Assembly: GCA_963781285.1 (NCBI GenBank)
Contig: CAWAFI010000018.1
Location: forward strand, 186,001-250,000
Source of the DNA: CAIWHR01 sp963781285
GTDB lineage: Bacteria > Pseudomonadota > Gammaproteobacteria > Burkholderiales > Casimicrobiaceae
DNA: 64,000 nucleotides
Direction of reading: 5' to 3'
Below the pieces are notes generated by a model. That model did not search any database. It was not told the DNA's origin and saw only the letters and a list, made by a program, of their open reading frames with translations. The stretch's first letter is position 1. The number at the start of each line of letters is the position of its first letter. The position numbers and the translations under genes are program-made. Positions 25,895 through 34,916 of the stretch are shown here, one piece after another.

Positions 25895-26269
25895 TGTCAA
25901 CCGTGCGGCGATCTGCGATTTGATGGTTGCCCGTCGCACGCGGTACCCCCACGGCAACCTGATCATCGGTTCCTAATCTTCCGGGACTTCGCTTCGCGGT
26001 CCCCGAGTTCACACTCCTCGCGGTTCGAGTCTGAGCGGCAACACGGGTTAGCGTCGATGCTTTGCAGTCGGTCGACCCGGTTGCGGCTCGTTGCGCGCGC
26101 CCCGATGGCCTTCCCCTCACGGCGGACGTCTGTCGGCGCAGCTTCAGTTTCCCCGCCTCTCCGGATTTTGCGTTCATGGGCCCGACCCGCCGCATCGGCG
26201 CGCGGGAAGTTGCCCATTGCCCCGCGCTTCGTCACGAGCGATGCCGAGGCGCTGTTGAAGGAAATGGAC
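25895..26269 (+). other. Long leader region of the DEAD-box helicase gene
   Basis: About 375 bp without a convincing gene. It contains a GGGAC...GTCCC hairpin (25983-26003) and a GGTTCGAGTC stretch that mimics a tRNA T-loop but lacks a matching stem. The helicase frame stays open back to 26057 but the extra residues show no helicase homology. A long structured 5' leader is common for cold-induced RNA helicases, so regulation at this level is possible. Confidence 0.35.
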
Positions 26270-27604
26270 ATGACATTCGAAGAACTCGGGCTTGCGCCGC
26301 AACTGCTGCAGGCGCTCAAGACGTGCGGCTACAGCGAGCCCACACCAATCCAGGCGCAGACGATTCCGGCGCTGCTTGCAGGGCGCGACCTGATCGGCTC
26401 GGCGCAGACCGGCACCGGCAAGACCGCGGCCTTCGTGCTGCCAGCGCTGCATCGTGTCGCGACGAGGCCGATCGCGGGGCGTCCCTCGCGCCATGGGGCG
26501 GCGACGCCGCGCGTTCTGGTGCTGGCGCCGACGCGCGAACTCGCGCAGCAAGTCGCGACGCAGGCCGTCGTGTACGGCCAGAATCTGGCGTCGAAAACGA
26601 TATGCATCTACGGCGGCGCGCCGTATCCGGTGCAGAACCGCGAACTCGCACGCGGCGTCGACGTCCTCGTGGCAACGCCGGGCCGGCTGCTCGACCATCT
26701 CGATCGCGGCCGCATCGACCTGTCGCAGCTCGAAGTGCTGGTGCTCGACGAGGCCGACCGGATGCTCGACATGGGCTTCATCGACGACGTCGAGCGCATT
26801 TGCGTCCTGGCGCCGAAAACGCGCCAAACGGTGCTGTTCTCGGCGACGTTCGACGGCGCGATCGCGCGGCTTGCGGCGCGCCTTCTGCGCGATCCGGTAC
26901 GCGTCGACCTCAAGTCCAGGGAGGCCGCGCCGCTGATGATCGAGCAGCGCGTGCATTTCGCGGATGACCATTCGCACAAGAATCGCCTGCTCGATCATTT
27001 GCTTGCGGACGTCGCGATGACGCAGAGCATCGTCTTCATCGCGACCAAGCGCGATGCCGAGTCGCTGGCCGTCCGGCTCCAGGACGCGGGGCACGCGGCG
27101 GCGGCGCTGCACGGCGACATGGACCAGCGCGAACGCACGCGGACACTGCAGGAGATGCGCCGCGGCCGGGTGCGCACGCTGGTCGCGACCGACGTCGCGG
27201 CGCGCGGCCTCGACGTGGCCGGCATCAGCCACGTGATCAACTTCGACCTGCCGCGACAGGCCCAGGACTACGTCCACCGGATCGGCCGCACCGGCCGCGC
27301 CGGCGCCGCCGGCATTGCCGTGTCGCTGGCGCATCATGCGGAGCGGGGAACGTTGCGCCAGATCGAGCGCTTCACCGGGTCGGCGATTCCGACCCACGTG
27401 ATCGCCGGGCTCGAGCCACGCGCCCGTCACGAGCGCAACGCCGACAAGCCGCGGGCGTCGTACGCGAAGCCCGGCTATCGCGGTGGACAGCCGCATCCGA
27501 AAACGGGGCACGAACGCGGCGCGTCCCGGTTTGGCGATCGCGGGAACGCGGGTGGTTCGTCGCGCGGCGGCGGCTTCGCCAAAAGGGGCGGGCGGTCCTG
27601 GTAG
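26270..27604 (+). CDS. DEAD-box ATP-dependent RNA helicase, RhlE-like (444 aa)
   Basis: Unwinds RNA duplexes with ATP. The full motif set is present: Q-motif region YSEPTPIQAQTIP, SAQTGTGKTAAF, PTRELAQQV, TPGRLLDH, VLDEADRMLDMGF, SATFDG, ATDVAARGLD and HRIGRTGRAG. The C-terminal tail (about 380-444) is Gly/Arg/His-rich, typical of RhlE for RNA binding. Start 26270 has AAGGA at good spacing; ATG 26264 is two codons upstream. A 14-bp-stem hairpin follows the stop. Confidence 0.93.
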   Translation: MTFEELGLAPQLLQALKTCGYSEPTPIQAQTIPALLAGRDLIGSAQTGTGKTAAFVLPALHRVATRPIAGRPSRHGAATPRVLVLAPTRELAQQVATQAVVYGQNLASKTICIYGGAPYPVQNRELARGVDVLVATPGRLLDHLDRGRIDLSQLEVLVLDEADRMLDMGFIDDVERICVLAPKTRQTVLFSATFDGAIARLAARLLRDPVRVDLKSREAAPLMIEQRVHFADDHSHKNRLLDHLLADVAMTQSIVFIATKRDAESLAVRLQDAGHAAAALHGDMDQRERTRTLQEMRRGRVRTLVATDVAARGLDVAGISHVINFDLPRQAQDYVHRIGRTGRAGAAGIAVSLAHHAERGTLRQIERFTGSAIPTHVIAGLEPRARHERNADKPRASYAKPGYRGGQPHPKTGHERGASRFGDRGNAGGSSRGGGFAKRGGRSW

Positions 27605-27647
27605 CCGCCGATCCGTAGCAGCGCACGCTGTCCGGAAGCGGCGAGGC

Positions 27648-27678
27648 AACGGGGTTGGTGCGTCGCACCAATCCCGTT
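27648..27678 (+). terminator. Hairpin terminator after the RNA helicase gene
   Basis: AACGGGGTTGGTGC and GCACCAATCCCGTT form a 14-bp stem (one G-T pair) around the loop GTC. The following bases (CTCATTCT) are only moderately T-rich, so termination may be partial. It lies about 44 bp after the helicase stop and well before the ABC transporter genes. Confidence 0.6.
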
Positions 27679-27798
27679 CTCATTCTGCGGGACTTGCCTC
27701 GATGCCGCACTGCATCGTGGCCCTGTTACGCAGCATGTCACAGACGCGTCATACTGCGCGCCTAGCGTCGTCGAGCTTGGCCGGTTCAGAGCAGCGGA

Positions 27799-28854
27799 AT
27801 GTCAGCGTACCTTTCGATCGAAAACCTCAGCGTTTCCTACGGCGCCACGCGCGTGCTCGACCGCGTGAGCCTCGAGGTCGCGCGCGGCGAGATGATCGCG
27901 CTGCTCGGCAGCTCGGGCTGCGGCAAGACCACACTGCTGCGCTCGATTGCCGGATTCATCCGCCCCGACGCCGGCGCGATCCGCGTCGGCGGCGCGGACA
28001 TCACGCCGCTCCCGCCGGAGAAGCGCAACACTGCGATGATGTTCCAGTCCTACGCGCTGTGGCCGCACATGACGGTCGCCGCGAACATCGGCTACGGCCT
28101 CGTGATGCGCGGCTGGAAGAAAAACGCGATCGCCGCGCGTGTCGACGAGATGCTGAAGCTCCTGCAGCTCGACGGCTTCGGCCCGCGACCGGTGACGCAG
28201 CTCTCCGGCGGCCAGCGGCAGCGCGTGGCATTGGGTCGCGCGCTGGCCGTCGATCCGACGCTGCTGCTGCTGGACGAGCCGATGTCGAACCTCGACTACA
28301 AGGTGCGCCTCGAGTTGCGCCATGAGCTGCGCGCGTTGCAGAAGCGCGTCGGCATCACGTCGGTGTACGTGACGCACGACCGCGAGGAGGCACTGACACT
28401 CGCCGACCGGATCGCGGTGATCGATGCGGGACGCGTCGTCCAGGTCGGCACGCCGGAGGAGATCTTCCAGCGGCCGACGAGCGCTTTCGTTGCCGGCTTC
28501 ATGGGCGCCGACAACGCGCTCGATGTCGTCGGCACTTCATCCGGCGCGCTGGCGGCGGCCAACGGTGAGGCCGGGACAGGTCCGCGGCTGCGCGCGCATT
28601 TCCGCAGTGACGCGGCACGGCTCGCACCGGCGTCCACGGCCGGCGCCGATGGGCTGGTGATCACCGGCGTCATCGCGCAATCGATCTACGTCGGCCAGGG
28701 CTACCGGTATCGCGTCCGCGCGGCCGGCGCCGACATCTGGGTTCACGCGCCGGAGCGCGTGGCGGAAGGCACGACCGCTTCGGTCGTCGTCCCCCGCGAG
28801 GCGCTCCTGCTTTTTCCCACCGGGCAACCCACCCACCAACAGGAGGTCGCATGA
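27799..28854 (+). CDS. ABC transporter ATP-binding protein, PotA/FbpC-like (351 aa)
   Basis: The ATPase of an importer. Walker A LLGSSGCGKTTLL, signature LSGGQRQRVALGRAL, Walker B LLLLDEPMSNLD and switch His VYVTHDREEALTLAD are intact. The C-terminal part (about 240-351) is a TOBE-type regulatory domain (GVIAQSIYVGQGYRYRVRA). Its stop overlaps the substrate-binding gene by 4 bp, so three genes form one importer. Substrate class (polyamine, ferric ion, thiamine or opine-like) cannot be fixed. Confidence 0.92.
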   Translation: MSAYLSIENLSVSYGATRVLDRVSLEVARGEMIALLGSSGCGKTTLLRSIAGFIRPDAGAIRVGGADITPLPPEKRNTAMMFQSYALWPHMTVAANIGYGLVMRGWKKNAIAARVDEMLKLLQLDGFGPRPVTQLSGGQRQRVALGRALAVDPTLLLLDEPMSNLDYKVRLELRHELRALQKRVGITSVYVTHDREEALTLADRIAVIDAGRVVQVGTPEEIFQRPTSAFVAGFMGADNALDVVGTSSGALAAANGEAGTGPRLRAHFRSDAARLAPASTAGADGLVITGVIAQSIYVGQGYRYRVRAAGADIWVHAPERVAEGTTASVVVPREALLLFPTGQPTHQQEVA

Positions 28855-29996
28855 AGTTTCGCATCCTGCTCAGCCTTGCGGCGATCGGCGCGCTCGTCGC
28901 GCTGCCGCCGGCCGGGGCGCAGACCACGCTCAACGTCGTCACCGCCGGCGACCAGAACATGGTCGATTACGTCAACAACTATCTCGCGCCGAGGTTCGAG
29001 AAGATGAACCCAGGCGTCACGGTCCGCGCGGTCGGCACCGGCCCGGGCGATGCCGGCTCGCAGAAGATCTACGAAAAACTCTCGGCACAGCAAAAGGCCG
29101 GCGCGGCCGCGTGGGACACCGACGTCGCGGTCGTGCACCAGCGCGGCGCGGCGACGATGGTCAAGGAAAACCTGCTGCTCCCGTACCGCAACGACATCGC
29201 GGCCGGCAAGCTGGTCTCGCGCGACACCGCGAAGAACGCGCTTGGCGCCAACGTGGACGGCTACGTGCTGCCGATGTTCCACAGCCAGATCGCGTTCGCC
29301 TACAACCCCGATCTCGTGAAGGCGCCGCCCAAGTCGTACGCGGAACTCGCCGATTGGGTCAAGAAGAATCCGAAGCAGTTCGGTTACAACGGCGTCAAAG
29401 GCGGCATGTCGGGCGTGGGCTTCGTGATGGGCTGGGTCTCGGCCAACAGCGGGCTGGGTGACAAGCTGGAGAAGGGGCCGTACTCGGCCGCCGACAAGGC
29501 GACGATCGACAAGTCGCTGGCGAGTCTCAAGGATTTCAACCAAAACGTGGTGATGACCCCAGGTAATGCCGGCACGCTCGACATGCTGAACCGCGGCGAG
29601 ATTTCGATGGGGCCGGTGTGGGTCGACATGTTCTACACGTGGCAGGCCGACGGCAAGATGAGCCCGAAGATCAAGCTCGCGCTGCCGGCGCCCGGCTTGC
29701 CCGGCCAGCCGATGTACTACGTGATCCCGGCCAAGGCCGCGAACGCGGCGATCGCGAAGAAGTTCGTCGATTTCGCGGAAAGCCCGGAAGTGCAGGCCGA
29801 CGGCATCGTCAAGCAGTTCAACTGGTATCCGGGCATCGACCCGCAACACGTGCAGGCGAAGCTCGACCCGGCGGCGTGGAACAAGCTCTTCACCGACATC
29901 TCGCCGGCGCAGCTGTCGCAGTACGGCCGACCCTTCCCGCTGTCGGATTACTTCACCGACATTCTCGAGGGCTACGAGCGCGTCGTGATCAAGTAA
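28851..29996 (+). CDS. Periplasmic extracellular solute-binding protein (381 aa)
   Basis: A secreted binding protein with signal peptide MKFRILLSLAAIGALVALPPAGA cleaved before QTTLNVV. The body has the type II binding-fold pattern of family 1/6 solute-binding proteins (FEKMNPGVTVRAVGTGPG, MFHSQIAFAYNPDLVKAPP, ISMGPVWVDMFY). It is translationally coupled to the ATPase and followed 34 bp later by the fused permease. The ligand is unknown; the neighbouring paa genes are too weak a hint to assign an aromatic acid. Confidence 0.9.
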   Translation: MKFRILLSLAAIGALVALPPAGAQTTLNVVTAGDQNMVDYVNNYLAPRFEKMNPGVTVRAVGTGPGDAGSQKIYEKLSAQQKAGAAAWDTDVAVVHQRGAATMVKENLLLPYRNDIAAGKLVSRDTAKNALGANVDGYVLPMFHSQIAFAYNPDLVKAPPKSYAELADWVKKNPKQFGYNGVKGGMSGVGFVMGWVSANSGLGDKLEKGPYSAADKATIDKSLASLKDFNQNVVMTPGNAGTLDMLNRGEISMGPVWVDMFYTWQADGKMSPKIKLALPAPGLPGQPMYYVIPAKAANAAIAKKFVDFAESPEVQADGIVKQFNWYPGIDPQHVQAKLDPAAWNKLFTDISPAQLSQYGRPFPLSDYFTDILEGYERVVIK

Positions 29997-30030
29997 GCGA
30001 GAAGCCCCGAGGCATCCTGCGGCGGCCGTC

Positions 30031-31713
30031 GTGGCGTTGACGCCGACCGAGCCGGTCGCGCGCCCCTCCGGACGCGCGGTCGGCTTGCTGCTCGCGGCCC
30101 CCGCGCTCGCGGTCGTCGGCCTGTTCTTCGTGCTGCCGCTGGGGATGTCGTTCGTGCTGGCGTTCCGTAGCAAGACCGGCGCGTTCACCCTCGAGCACTT
30201 CGAAAAGTCGTTCGACTTCTACACGACCGACCTGCTATTCACGCTCGGCATCACGCTGCTCTCGACGGTGCTGATTGGCGTCGTGGCCACCGTGATCGCC
30301 GGCTACCTGACGCTGGGCGAGAATCCGCGCGCGGTGGCGATCCTGCGCTGGCTCTACCGCTGGCCACTGTTCATCCCGTTCATCGTCACCGGGCAGGTGA
30401 TGCGCACGTTCCTCGCCAAGAACGGGATGCTGAACCACGTGCTGATCGGCTTGGGGCTGATCGAACCACTCGCCGCGCAGAGCCTGCTCGACTGGCGCGG
30501 CATCGTGATCGCCTTTGTCTGGAAACAGGCGCCGTTCGTGACGCTGCTCGTTGCCGGCGCGATGGCCTCGCTCGAGCCGCAGCACATCGAGGCGGCGCGC
30601 AACCTCGGCGCACGGCGGGTGCGCGTGCTCGTCGACATCGTGCTGCCGCAGGTGCGCGGCACGCTGCTGGTCGGGCTCGTGCTGTCGTTCGTGACGATGC
30701 TCTCCGTGCTGTCGGTACCGATGATGATCAACCCGAACTCGCCGACGATGATGACGGTGGACGTCGCGTACCGGATCAACTCGCACGGCGACTACGCGGT
30801 CGCGAACGCGCTGTGCCTGATGTCGCTGCTCGTGGCTGCGATGGGGGCGTGGTTCTACCTGCGGCATGCGACGGCGAAGGCGGACGAACAGATGAACGCA
30901 GTCGGATTCGCCCGTTGGCCGCAGGCGCTGGTTCCGGCCATGCTCCTTGGTCTTCTCGCGTTCGCGATCTTCGGGCCGCTGCTCAACCTGTTCCTGTGGG
31001 CGTTCGCCAATCAGTGGTACTTCCCGCACAAGCTGCCGCAGGAATTCGGACTCACGTTCTGGTATCGCGTGTTCCAGCCGCGGGGCAATGCGCTCGCATC
31101 GCTCGGAACGAGCATCTGGATCGCGGTGCTGACCGTCGTCGTCGCGCTGGCGGTCGCGATCCCCGCGGGTTACGCGCTGGCGCGCCTCAAGCTGCCGTGG
31201 CGTAGTGCGATCCTGCTCGCATTCCTGCTGCCACAGGCGGTGCCGAACCTGCCCGTCTACGTGAATATCGCTCGTGTGTTCTACGAGATCGGCCTGAACG
31301 GAACGATCACCGGCGTAGTGCTGGTGCACGCGTCGCACGGGCTCGTGCTCGCCGTGTGGATCTCCTCGGCGGCATTCGCCTCGGTCGACGCATCGCTGGA
31401 GGAAGCATCCCGCAACATGGGCGCGTCGCCGTGGACGTGCTTTCGCACCGTAACGCTGCCACTTGCTGCGCCCGGGCTGATGGCGAGCGCGATCTTCGTG
31501 TTCCTCGAATCGCTGGACGAGTTCACCGGCACCTACTTCGTGGGTGTGCCGGACGTCACCACGCTGCCGCTGCTGATGTTCAACGCGAGCATGGGCGGCA
31601 ACTACCAGATCGCGTCGATCACCGCGCTCCTGCTGCTGATTCCGTCGATCGGATTCATGCTGGTGGTCGAGCGCTTCCTCAAGGCCGACGTGCTGGCGAT
31701 GGTGGGGCGCTGA
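30031..31713 (+). CDS. ABC transporter permease, fused two-domain (560 aa)
   Basis: Two BPD_transp_1 permease domains in one chain, as in some ferric-ion importers. The two EAA-type loops are EAARNLGARRVRVLVDIVLPQVRG (about 190-213) and EEASRNMGASPWTCFRTVTLPLAAPG (about 465-490), the sites that dock the ATPase. About twelve hydrophobic segments are visible. The start is GTG at 30031. It completes the importer with the two upstream genes and converges with paaX. Confidence 0.9.
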   Translation: MALTPTEPVARPSGRAVGLLLAAPALAVVGLFFVLPLGMSFVLAFRSKTGAFTLEHFEKSFDFYTTDLLFTLGITLLSTVLIGVVATVIAGYLTLGENPRAVAILRWLYRWPLFIPFIVTGQVMRTFLAKNGMLNHVLIGLGLIEPLAAQSLLDWRGIVIAFVWKQAPFVTLLVAGAMASLEPQHIEAARNLGARRVRVLVDIVLPQVRGTLLVGLVLSFVTMLSVLSVPMMINPNSPTMMTVDVAYRINSHGDYAVANALCLMSLLVAAMGAWFYLRHATAKADEQMNAVGFARWPQALVPAMLLGLLAFAIFGPLLNLFLWAFANQWYFPHKLPQEFGLTFWYRVFQPRGNALASLGTSIWIAVLTVVVALAVAIPAGYALARLKLPWRSAILLAFLLPQAVPNLPVYVNIARVFYEIGLNGTITGVVLVHASHGLVLAVWISSAAFASVDASLEEASRNMGASPWTCFRTVTLPLAAPGLMASAIFVFLESLDEFTGTYFVGVPDVTTLPLLMFNASMGGNYQIASITALLLLIPSIGFMLVVERFLKADVLAMVGR

Positions 31714-31727
31714 GGCTGACAGGCTAT

Positions 31728-32687
31728 TCAGGGCGGAAGTCCGCCAAACCGCTCGTAGAACGCGGCGTTCGCCGGCGGCAGCTTGCCGTGCGGCCCTTCT
31801 AGCACCGCAACGAGATGCTGCTCCGCCGAGCGGTGCGTGAGGCGGTAGAAATCGCGGCACAACGCGTACGCGGCGGCGCCGGGCCAGTCGAGCGGGAGTA
31901 GCGCCGCAGGCAGCCGCGGGTCGCGCAGCAGGACCCGGCGGAACGCGTGGATCAGCAGCGTGCGGACGATGAAGCACTGCTCCGGATTGTGCGGGCCATT
32001 GCCGGCGTCGCGAAAGCGGTCGATCACCGCGCCGAAGCGGCGCAGGAACCGGCGGTAGTCCGTCGCGATGCCGGCGAGGTCCCATGCCCGTGGCACTGCC
32101 GCCGCGAGGGAACCGCCGCCCAACGTCGCGTCGTCGCGGGCACGCACTGTGACGATCTGCCGTTCGATGCCAAGCGCACTCGCGATCCGCGCCAAGGCGG
32201 AGCGCGCAGGCGTTGGCCGCGCGAACACGCTCGCGGCCACGGTTCCGAAGCCTTCCCAGCCCAGCTCCTCGCGCAACGCGCGGCGCCGGTCCGGCGTCAG
32301 GCCGTCGGCGATTACCAGTTCCCATGTATCGTCCCAGCTCTCGATGGGCGGCGCGTAGATCCGGCGATACGCCTGCTCGAAGCGGCGTGCGCCGTCGCGC
32401 GTCAGTCGATAGAGGCTGCGGCGGCCGACTGGGGTCGCCTTGAGCCAGCCCTCGCGCGCAAGCCGGAAGATGCTGGTCCGCACGCGCCGCTCGTTCAAGC
32501 GGAGGGGTTCCAGAAGACGCAATAGCCCGGGCAGCATCACCGCGCCCCCGTGCGGGGCGATCGCGTCGCCCCAGACGGTGATGATCAGCGACGGTGCCCG
32601 GAGCGGCGCCGCCGCCAGCTCCCGGGCGATCCAGCGCCTGACTTGCGGATCGGGGTCAATTTCCGGATGGTGCGGAGCGGCGGGCAT
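31728..32687 (-). CDS. paaX: Phenylacetic acid degradation repressor PaaX (319 aa)
   Basis: A GntR-like winged-helix repressor that releases DNA on binding phenylacetyl-CoA. It has the PaaX opening (LIITVWGDAIAPHGGAVMLPGLLRLLEPLRLNERRVRTSIFRL), then WLKATPVGRRSLYRLT, and the C-terminal PaaX domain (FIVRTLLIHAFRRVLLRDP, LPLDWPGAAAYALCRDFY). ATG 32687 is chosen; TTG at 32717 is in frame, and neither has a good ribosome site, consistent with low expression. It is divergent from paaABCDE across a 140-bp region with a dyad operator candidate. Confidence 0.92.
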   Translation of the reverse strand: MPAAPHHPEIDPDPQVRRWIARELAAAPLRAPSLIITVWGDAIAPHGGAVMLPGLLRLLEPLRLNERRVRTSIFRLAREGWLKATPVGRRSLYRLTRDGARRFEQAYRRIYAPPIESWDDTWELVIADGLTPDRRRALREELGWEGFGTVAASVFARPTPARSALARIASALGIERQIVTVRARDDATLGGGSLAAAVPRAWDLAGIATDYRRFLRRFGAVIDRFRDAGNGPHNPEQCFIVRTLLIHAFRRVLLRDPRLPAALLPLDWPGAAAYALCRDFYRLTHRSAEQHLVAVLEGPHGKLPPANAAFYERFGGLPP

Positions 32688-32730
32688 TTGCGCGATGGCA
32701 GTCGGAGAGTACGGCAAATCTGATACATAC

Positions 32731-32760
32731 TTTACATCGGATACTGAAAAAGTGTATCGT
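32731..32760 (+). promoter_or_regulatory. paaA promoter with candidate PaaX operator
   Basis: TTTACA (32731-32736) and TATCGT (32755-32760) can serve as -35 and -10 with an 18-bp spacer. The dyad GATACTGAAAAAGTGTATC (32740-32758, 5-bp arms GATAC/GTATC) lies between them, the classic place for a repressor to block RNA polymerase. PaaX is encoded divergently right beside it. The arms do not copy the E. coli PaaX site, so assignment rests on position. Confidence 0.5.
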
Positions 32761-32827
32761 TTCGCCTCGCGTTCGCGGACGGCGACCGGCGCGTGCCGTG
32801 CCCCGACCCGCGACGAAGGAGGAGTGG

Positions 32828-33817
32828 ATGTACGCGCAGATGGTCGACACCGGCGTCAAGGCGGTCCGTACGGTTGCCGAGATGTCGCCGGAAGAGCAGG
32901 CATTCCAGGCCCGCATCGACGCCGACGTCCGGATCGAGCCCAAGGACTGGATGCCCGAGGCTTATCGGAAGACGCTCGTCCGGCAGATCTCGCAACACGC
33001 GCATTCGGAGATCGTCGGGATGCTGCCCGAAGGGAACTGGATCACTCGCGCGCCGTCGCTGAAACGCAAGGCGATCCTGATGGCGAAGGTCCAGGACGAA
33101 GGCGGCCATGGCCTTTACCTCTACTCGGCAGCCGAGACGCTCGGCGTGTCGCGCGACCAGATGATCTCCGATCTGCACTCCGGCAGGTCCAAGTATTCGA
33201 GCATCTTCAACTATCCGACGCTGACCTGGGCCGACGTGGGCGCGATCGGGTGGCTCGTCGACGGCGCGGCGATCATGAACCAGATCCCGCTGACGCGCTG
33301 CTCGTTCGGACCCTATGCGCGCGCCATGGTCCGCATCTGCAAGGAAGAGAGCTTCCACCAGCGGCAGGGCTACGACATCATGCTCGCGCTGGCGCACGGC
33401 ACCGTGGACCAGAAGGCGATGGCGCAGACGGCACTCGACCGCTGGTGGTGGCCGTCGATCATGATGTTCGGGCCGCCGGACGCCGAGAGCGTGCACAGTG
33501 CGCAGTCGGCGGCATGGAAGATCAAGATCCTGTCCAACGACGAATTGCGCCAGCGCTTCATCGACCAGACGGTCCCGCAGGCGGACTATCTCGGGCTCAA
33601 GGTGCCCGATTCCGATCTCAAGTGGAACGCCGAGCGCGGCCACTACGACTTCGGCCCGATCGACTGGGCCGAGTTCTACAGCGTGATCAAGGGCAACGGC
33701 CCGTGCAATCGGCAGCGGCTCGCCACCCGGGTCAAGGCGTGGGAGGACGGCGCGTGGGTGCGCGAGGCGGCGATGGCGCATGCGGAGAAGCGCGCGGCCC
33801 GGGCAAAGGCAGCCTAG
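32828..33817 (+). CDS. paaA: 1,2-phenylacetyl-CoA epoxidase, catalytic subunit PaaA (329 aa)
   Basis: The diiron oxygenase subunit that epoxidises the ring of phenylacetyl-CoA. It has the ferritin-like helices with metal ligands in AKVQDEGGHGLYLYSAAE and RICKEESFHQRQGYDI. The substrate-side FNYPTLTWADVGAIGWLVDGAA is typical. The start at 32828 follows GGAGG by about 7 bp, which decides against the in-frame start at 32798. Length is near the E. coli enzyme. It is first of paaABCDE. Confidence 0.95.
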   Translation: MYAQMVDTGVKAVRTVAEMSPEEQAFQARIDADVRIEPKDWMPEAYRKTLVRQISQHAHSEIVGMLPEGNWITRAPSLKRKAILMAKVQDEGGHGLYLYSAAETLGVSRDQMISDLHSGRSKYSSIFNYPTLTWADVGAIGWLVDGAAIMNQIPLTRCSFGPYARAMVRICKEESFHQRQGYDIMLALAHGTVDQKAMAQTALDRWWWPSIMMFGPPDAESVHSAQSAAWKIKILSNDELRQRFIDQTVPQADYLGLKVPDSDLKWNAERGHYDFGPIDWAEFYSVIKGNGPCNRQRLATRVKAWEDGAWVREAAMAHAEKRAARAKAA

Positions 33818-33827
33818 GAGACAGGCG

Positions 33828-34112
33828 ATGACCACCGAATGGCCCTTGTGGGAAATCTTCATCCGCTCGCAGCACGGGCTCGCCCACAAGCACGTGGGCA
33901 GCCTGCACGCGGCCGACGCGGCGATGGCGATCAAGAACGCGCGCGACGTCTACACGCGGCGCAACGAGGGCGTCTCGATCTGGGCGGTGCGCTCGTCCGA
34001 CATCGTGGCCTCGTCGCCTGGCGACAAGGAGGCGCTGTTCGAGCCCGCGGCGAGCAAGGTCTACAGGCATCCGACGTTCTTCCCGATGCCCGACGAAGTG
34101 AAGCATCTCTGA
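33828..34112 (+). CDS. paaB: Phenylacetyl-CoA epoxidase subunit PaaB (94 aa)
   Basis: A small subunit of the epoxidase complex. The opening WPLWEIFIRSQHGLAHKHVGSLHAADAAMAI and the later RRNEGVSIWAVRSSDI match PaaB. GGAGACAGG precedes the start at 33828. It begins 10 bp after paaA and ends 1 bp before paaC. Confidence 0.93.
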   Translation: MTTEWPLWEIFIRSQHGLAHKHVGSLHAADAAMAIKNARDVYTRRNEGVSIWAVRSSDIVASSPGDKEALFEPAASKVYRHPTFFPMPDEVKHL

Positions 34113-34113
34113 C

Positions 34114-34909
34114 ATGACACCTGATGTGGCAACCGATGTCTCGACCGAGGAGCAGCTGTTCGACTATCTGCTGCGCCTCGGCGATTCGCCGCTGATCCTC
34201 GCGCAGCGGCTTGGCGCATGGGTCGGCAAGGGTCCGATCCTCGAGGAGGACATCGCGCTCACGAACGTCGGACTCGACCTCCTTGGCCACGCCCGGCTAT
34301 GGCTCGGCTACGCGGGCGAAGTCGAGGCGCGCTACGCGGGCAAGGGTCGCAGCGAGGACGAACTCGCTTTCCTGCGCGACGGAGATGCCTTCCGCAACCT
34401 TCTTCTCGTCGAGCAGCCGAACGGCAACTTCGCCGACACGATCGCGCGCCAGTTCCTGTTCGACGCCTGGCACCTGCTGGCGCTCGGCGCGCTATCGCAG
34501 TCGCGCGATGCTCGTATCGCGGAAATCGCGGCGAAGAGCGCAAAGGAAGTGAAGTATCACGTCGAGCGCTCCGGCGATTGGGTGATCCGGCTGGGCGACG
34601 GAACGGACGAGTCGCATGCGAAGATGCAGGCGGCCATCGACACGCTGTGGACGTATACCGGCGAGATGTTCGCGCCCGACGCAGCCGAACTCGCGCTCGA
34701 TCGACGCCGGGATCGCCGCCGACGTCCGCGCGCTCGAGGCGCCGTGGCGGCAAGAGGTCGATGCGGTGCTCGCCGAAGCGACGCTCGTGGCGCCTGCGGG
34801 CGCCTATATGCAGAAGGGTGGCAAGACGGGCGTGCATACCGAGCACCTCGGGTATCTGCTCGCCGAGATGCAGTTTCTGCAGCGCGCCTATCCGGGTGCG
34901 CACTGGTGA
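34114..34909 (+). pseudogene. paaC: Phenylacetyl-CoA epoxidase structural subunit PaaC, interrupted by a +1 frameshift
   Basis: PaaC is the non-catalytic ferritin-like partner of PaaA. Residues 1 to about 195 (LLRLGDSPLILAQRLGAW ... GEMFAPDAAELAL) are normal. After about base 34699 the expected C-terminus (IDAGIAADVRALEAPWRQEVD ... HTEHLGYLLAEMQFLQRAYPGAHW, stop 34907-34909) continues in the next frame. One extra base near 34696-34699 explains this. Read literally, the original frame runs to 34920 with an unrelated Arg-rich tail. A sequencing or assembly error is at least as likely as a real mutation because both halves look fully constrained. Confidence 0.85.
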
Positions 34910-34916
34910 GCACCCG

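Noticed and set aside
25975..26050. tRNA-like GGTTCGAGTC stretch
   Set aside because: No matching T-stem, acceptor or anticodon arms could be built around it.
26174..27649. 491-codon antisense frame opposite the RNA helicase
   Set aside because: Shadow of the helicase gene; every helicase motif is on the plus strand.
30235..32325. 696-codon antisense frame over the permease and paaX
   Set aside because: Spans two real genes on different strands and reads as low-complexity Arg/His-rich text.
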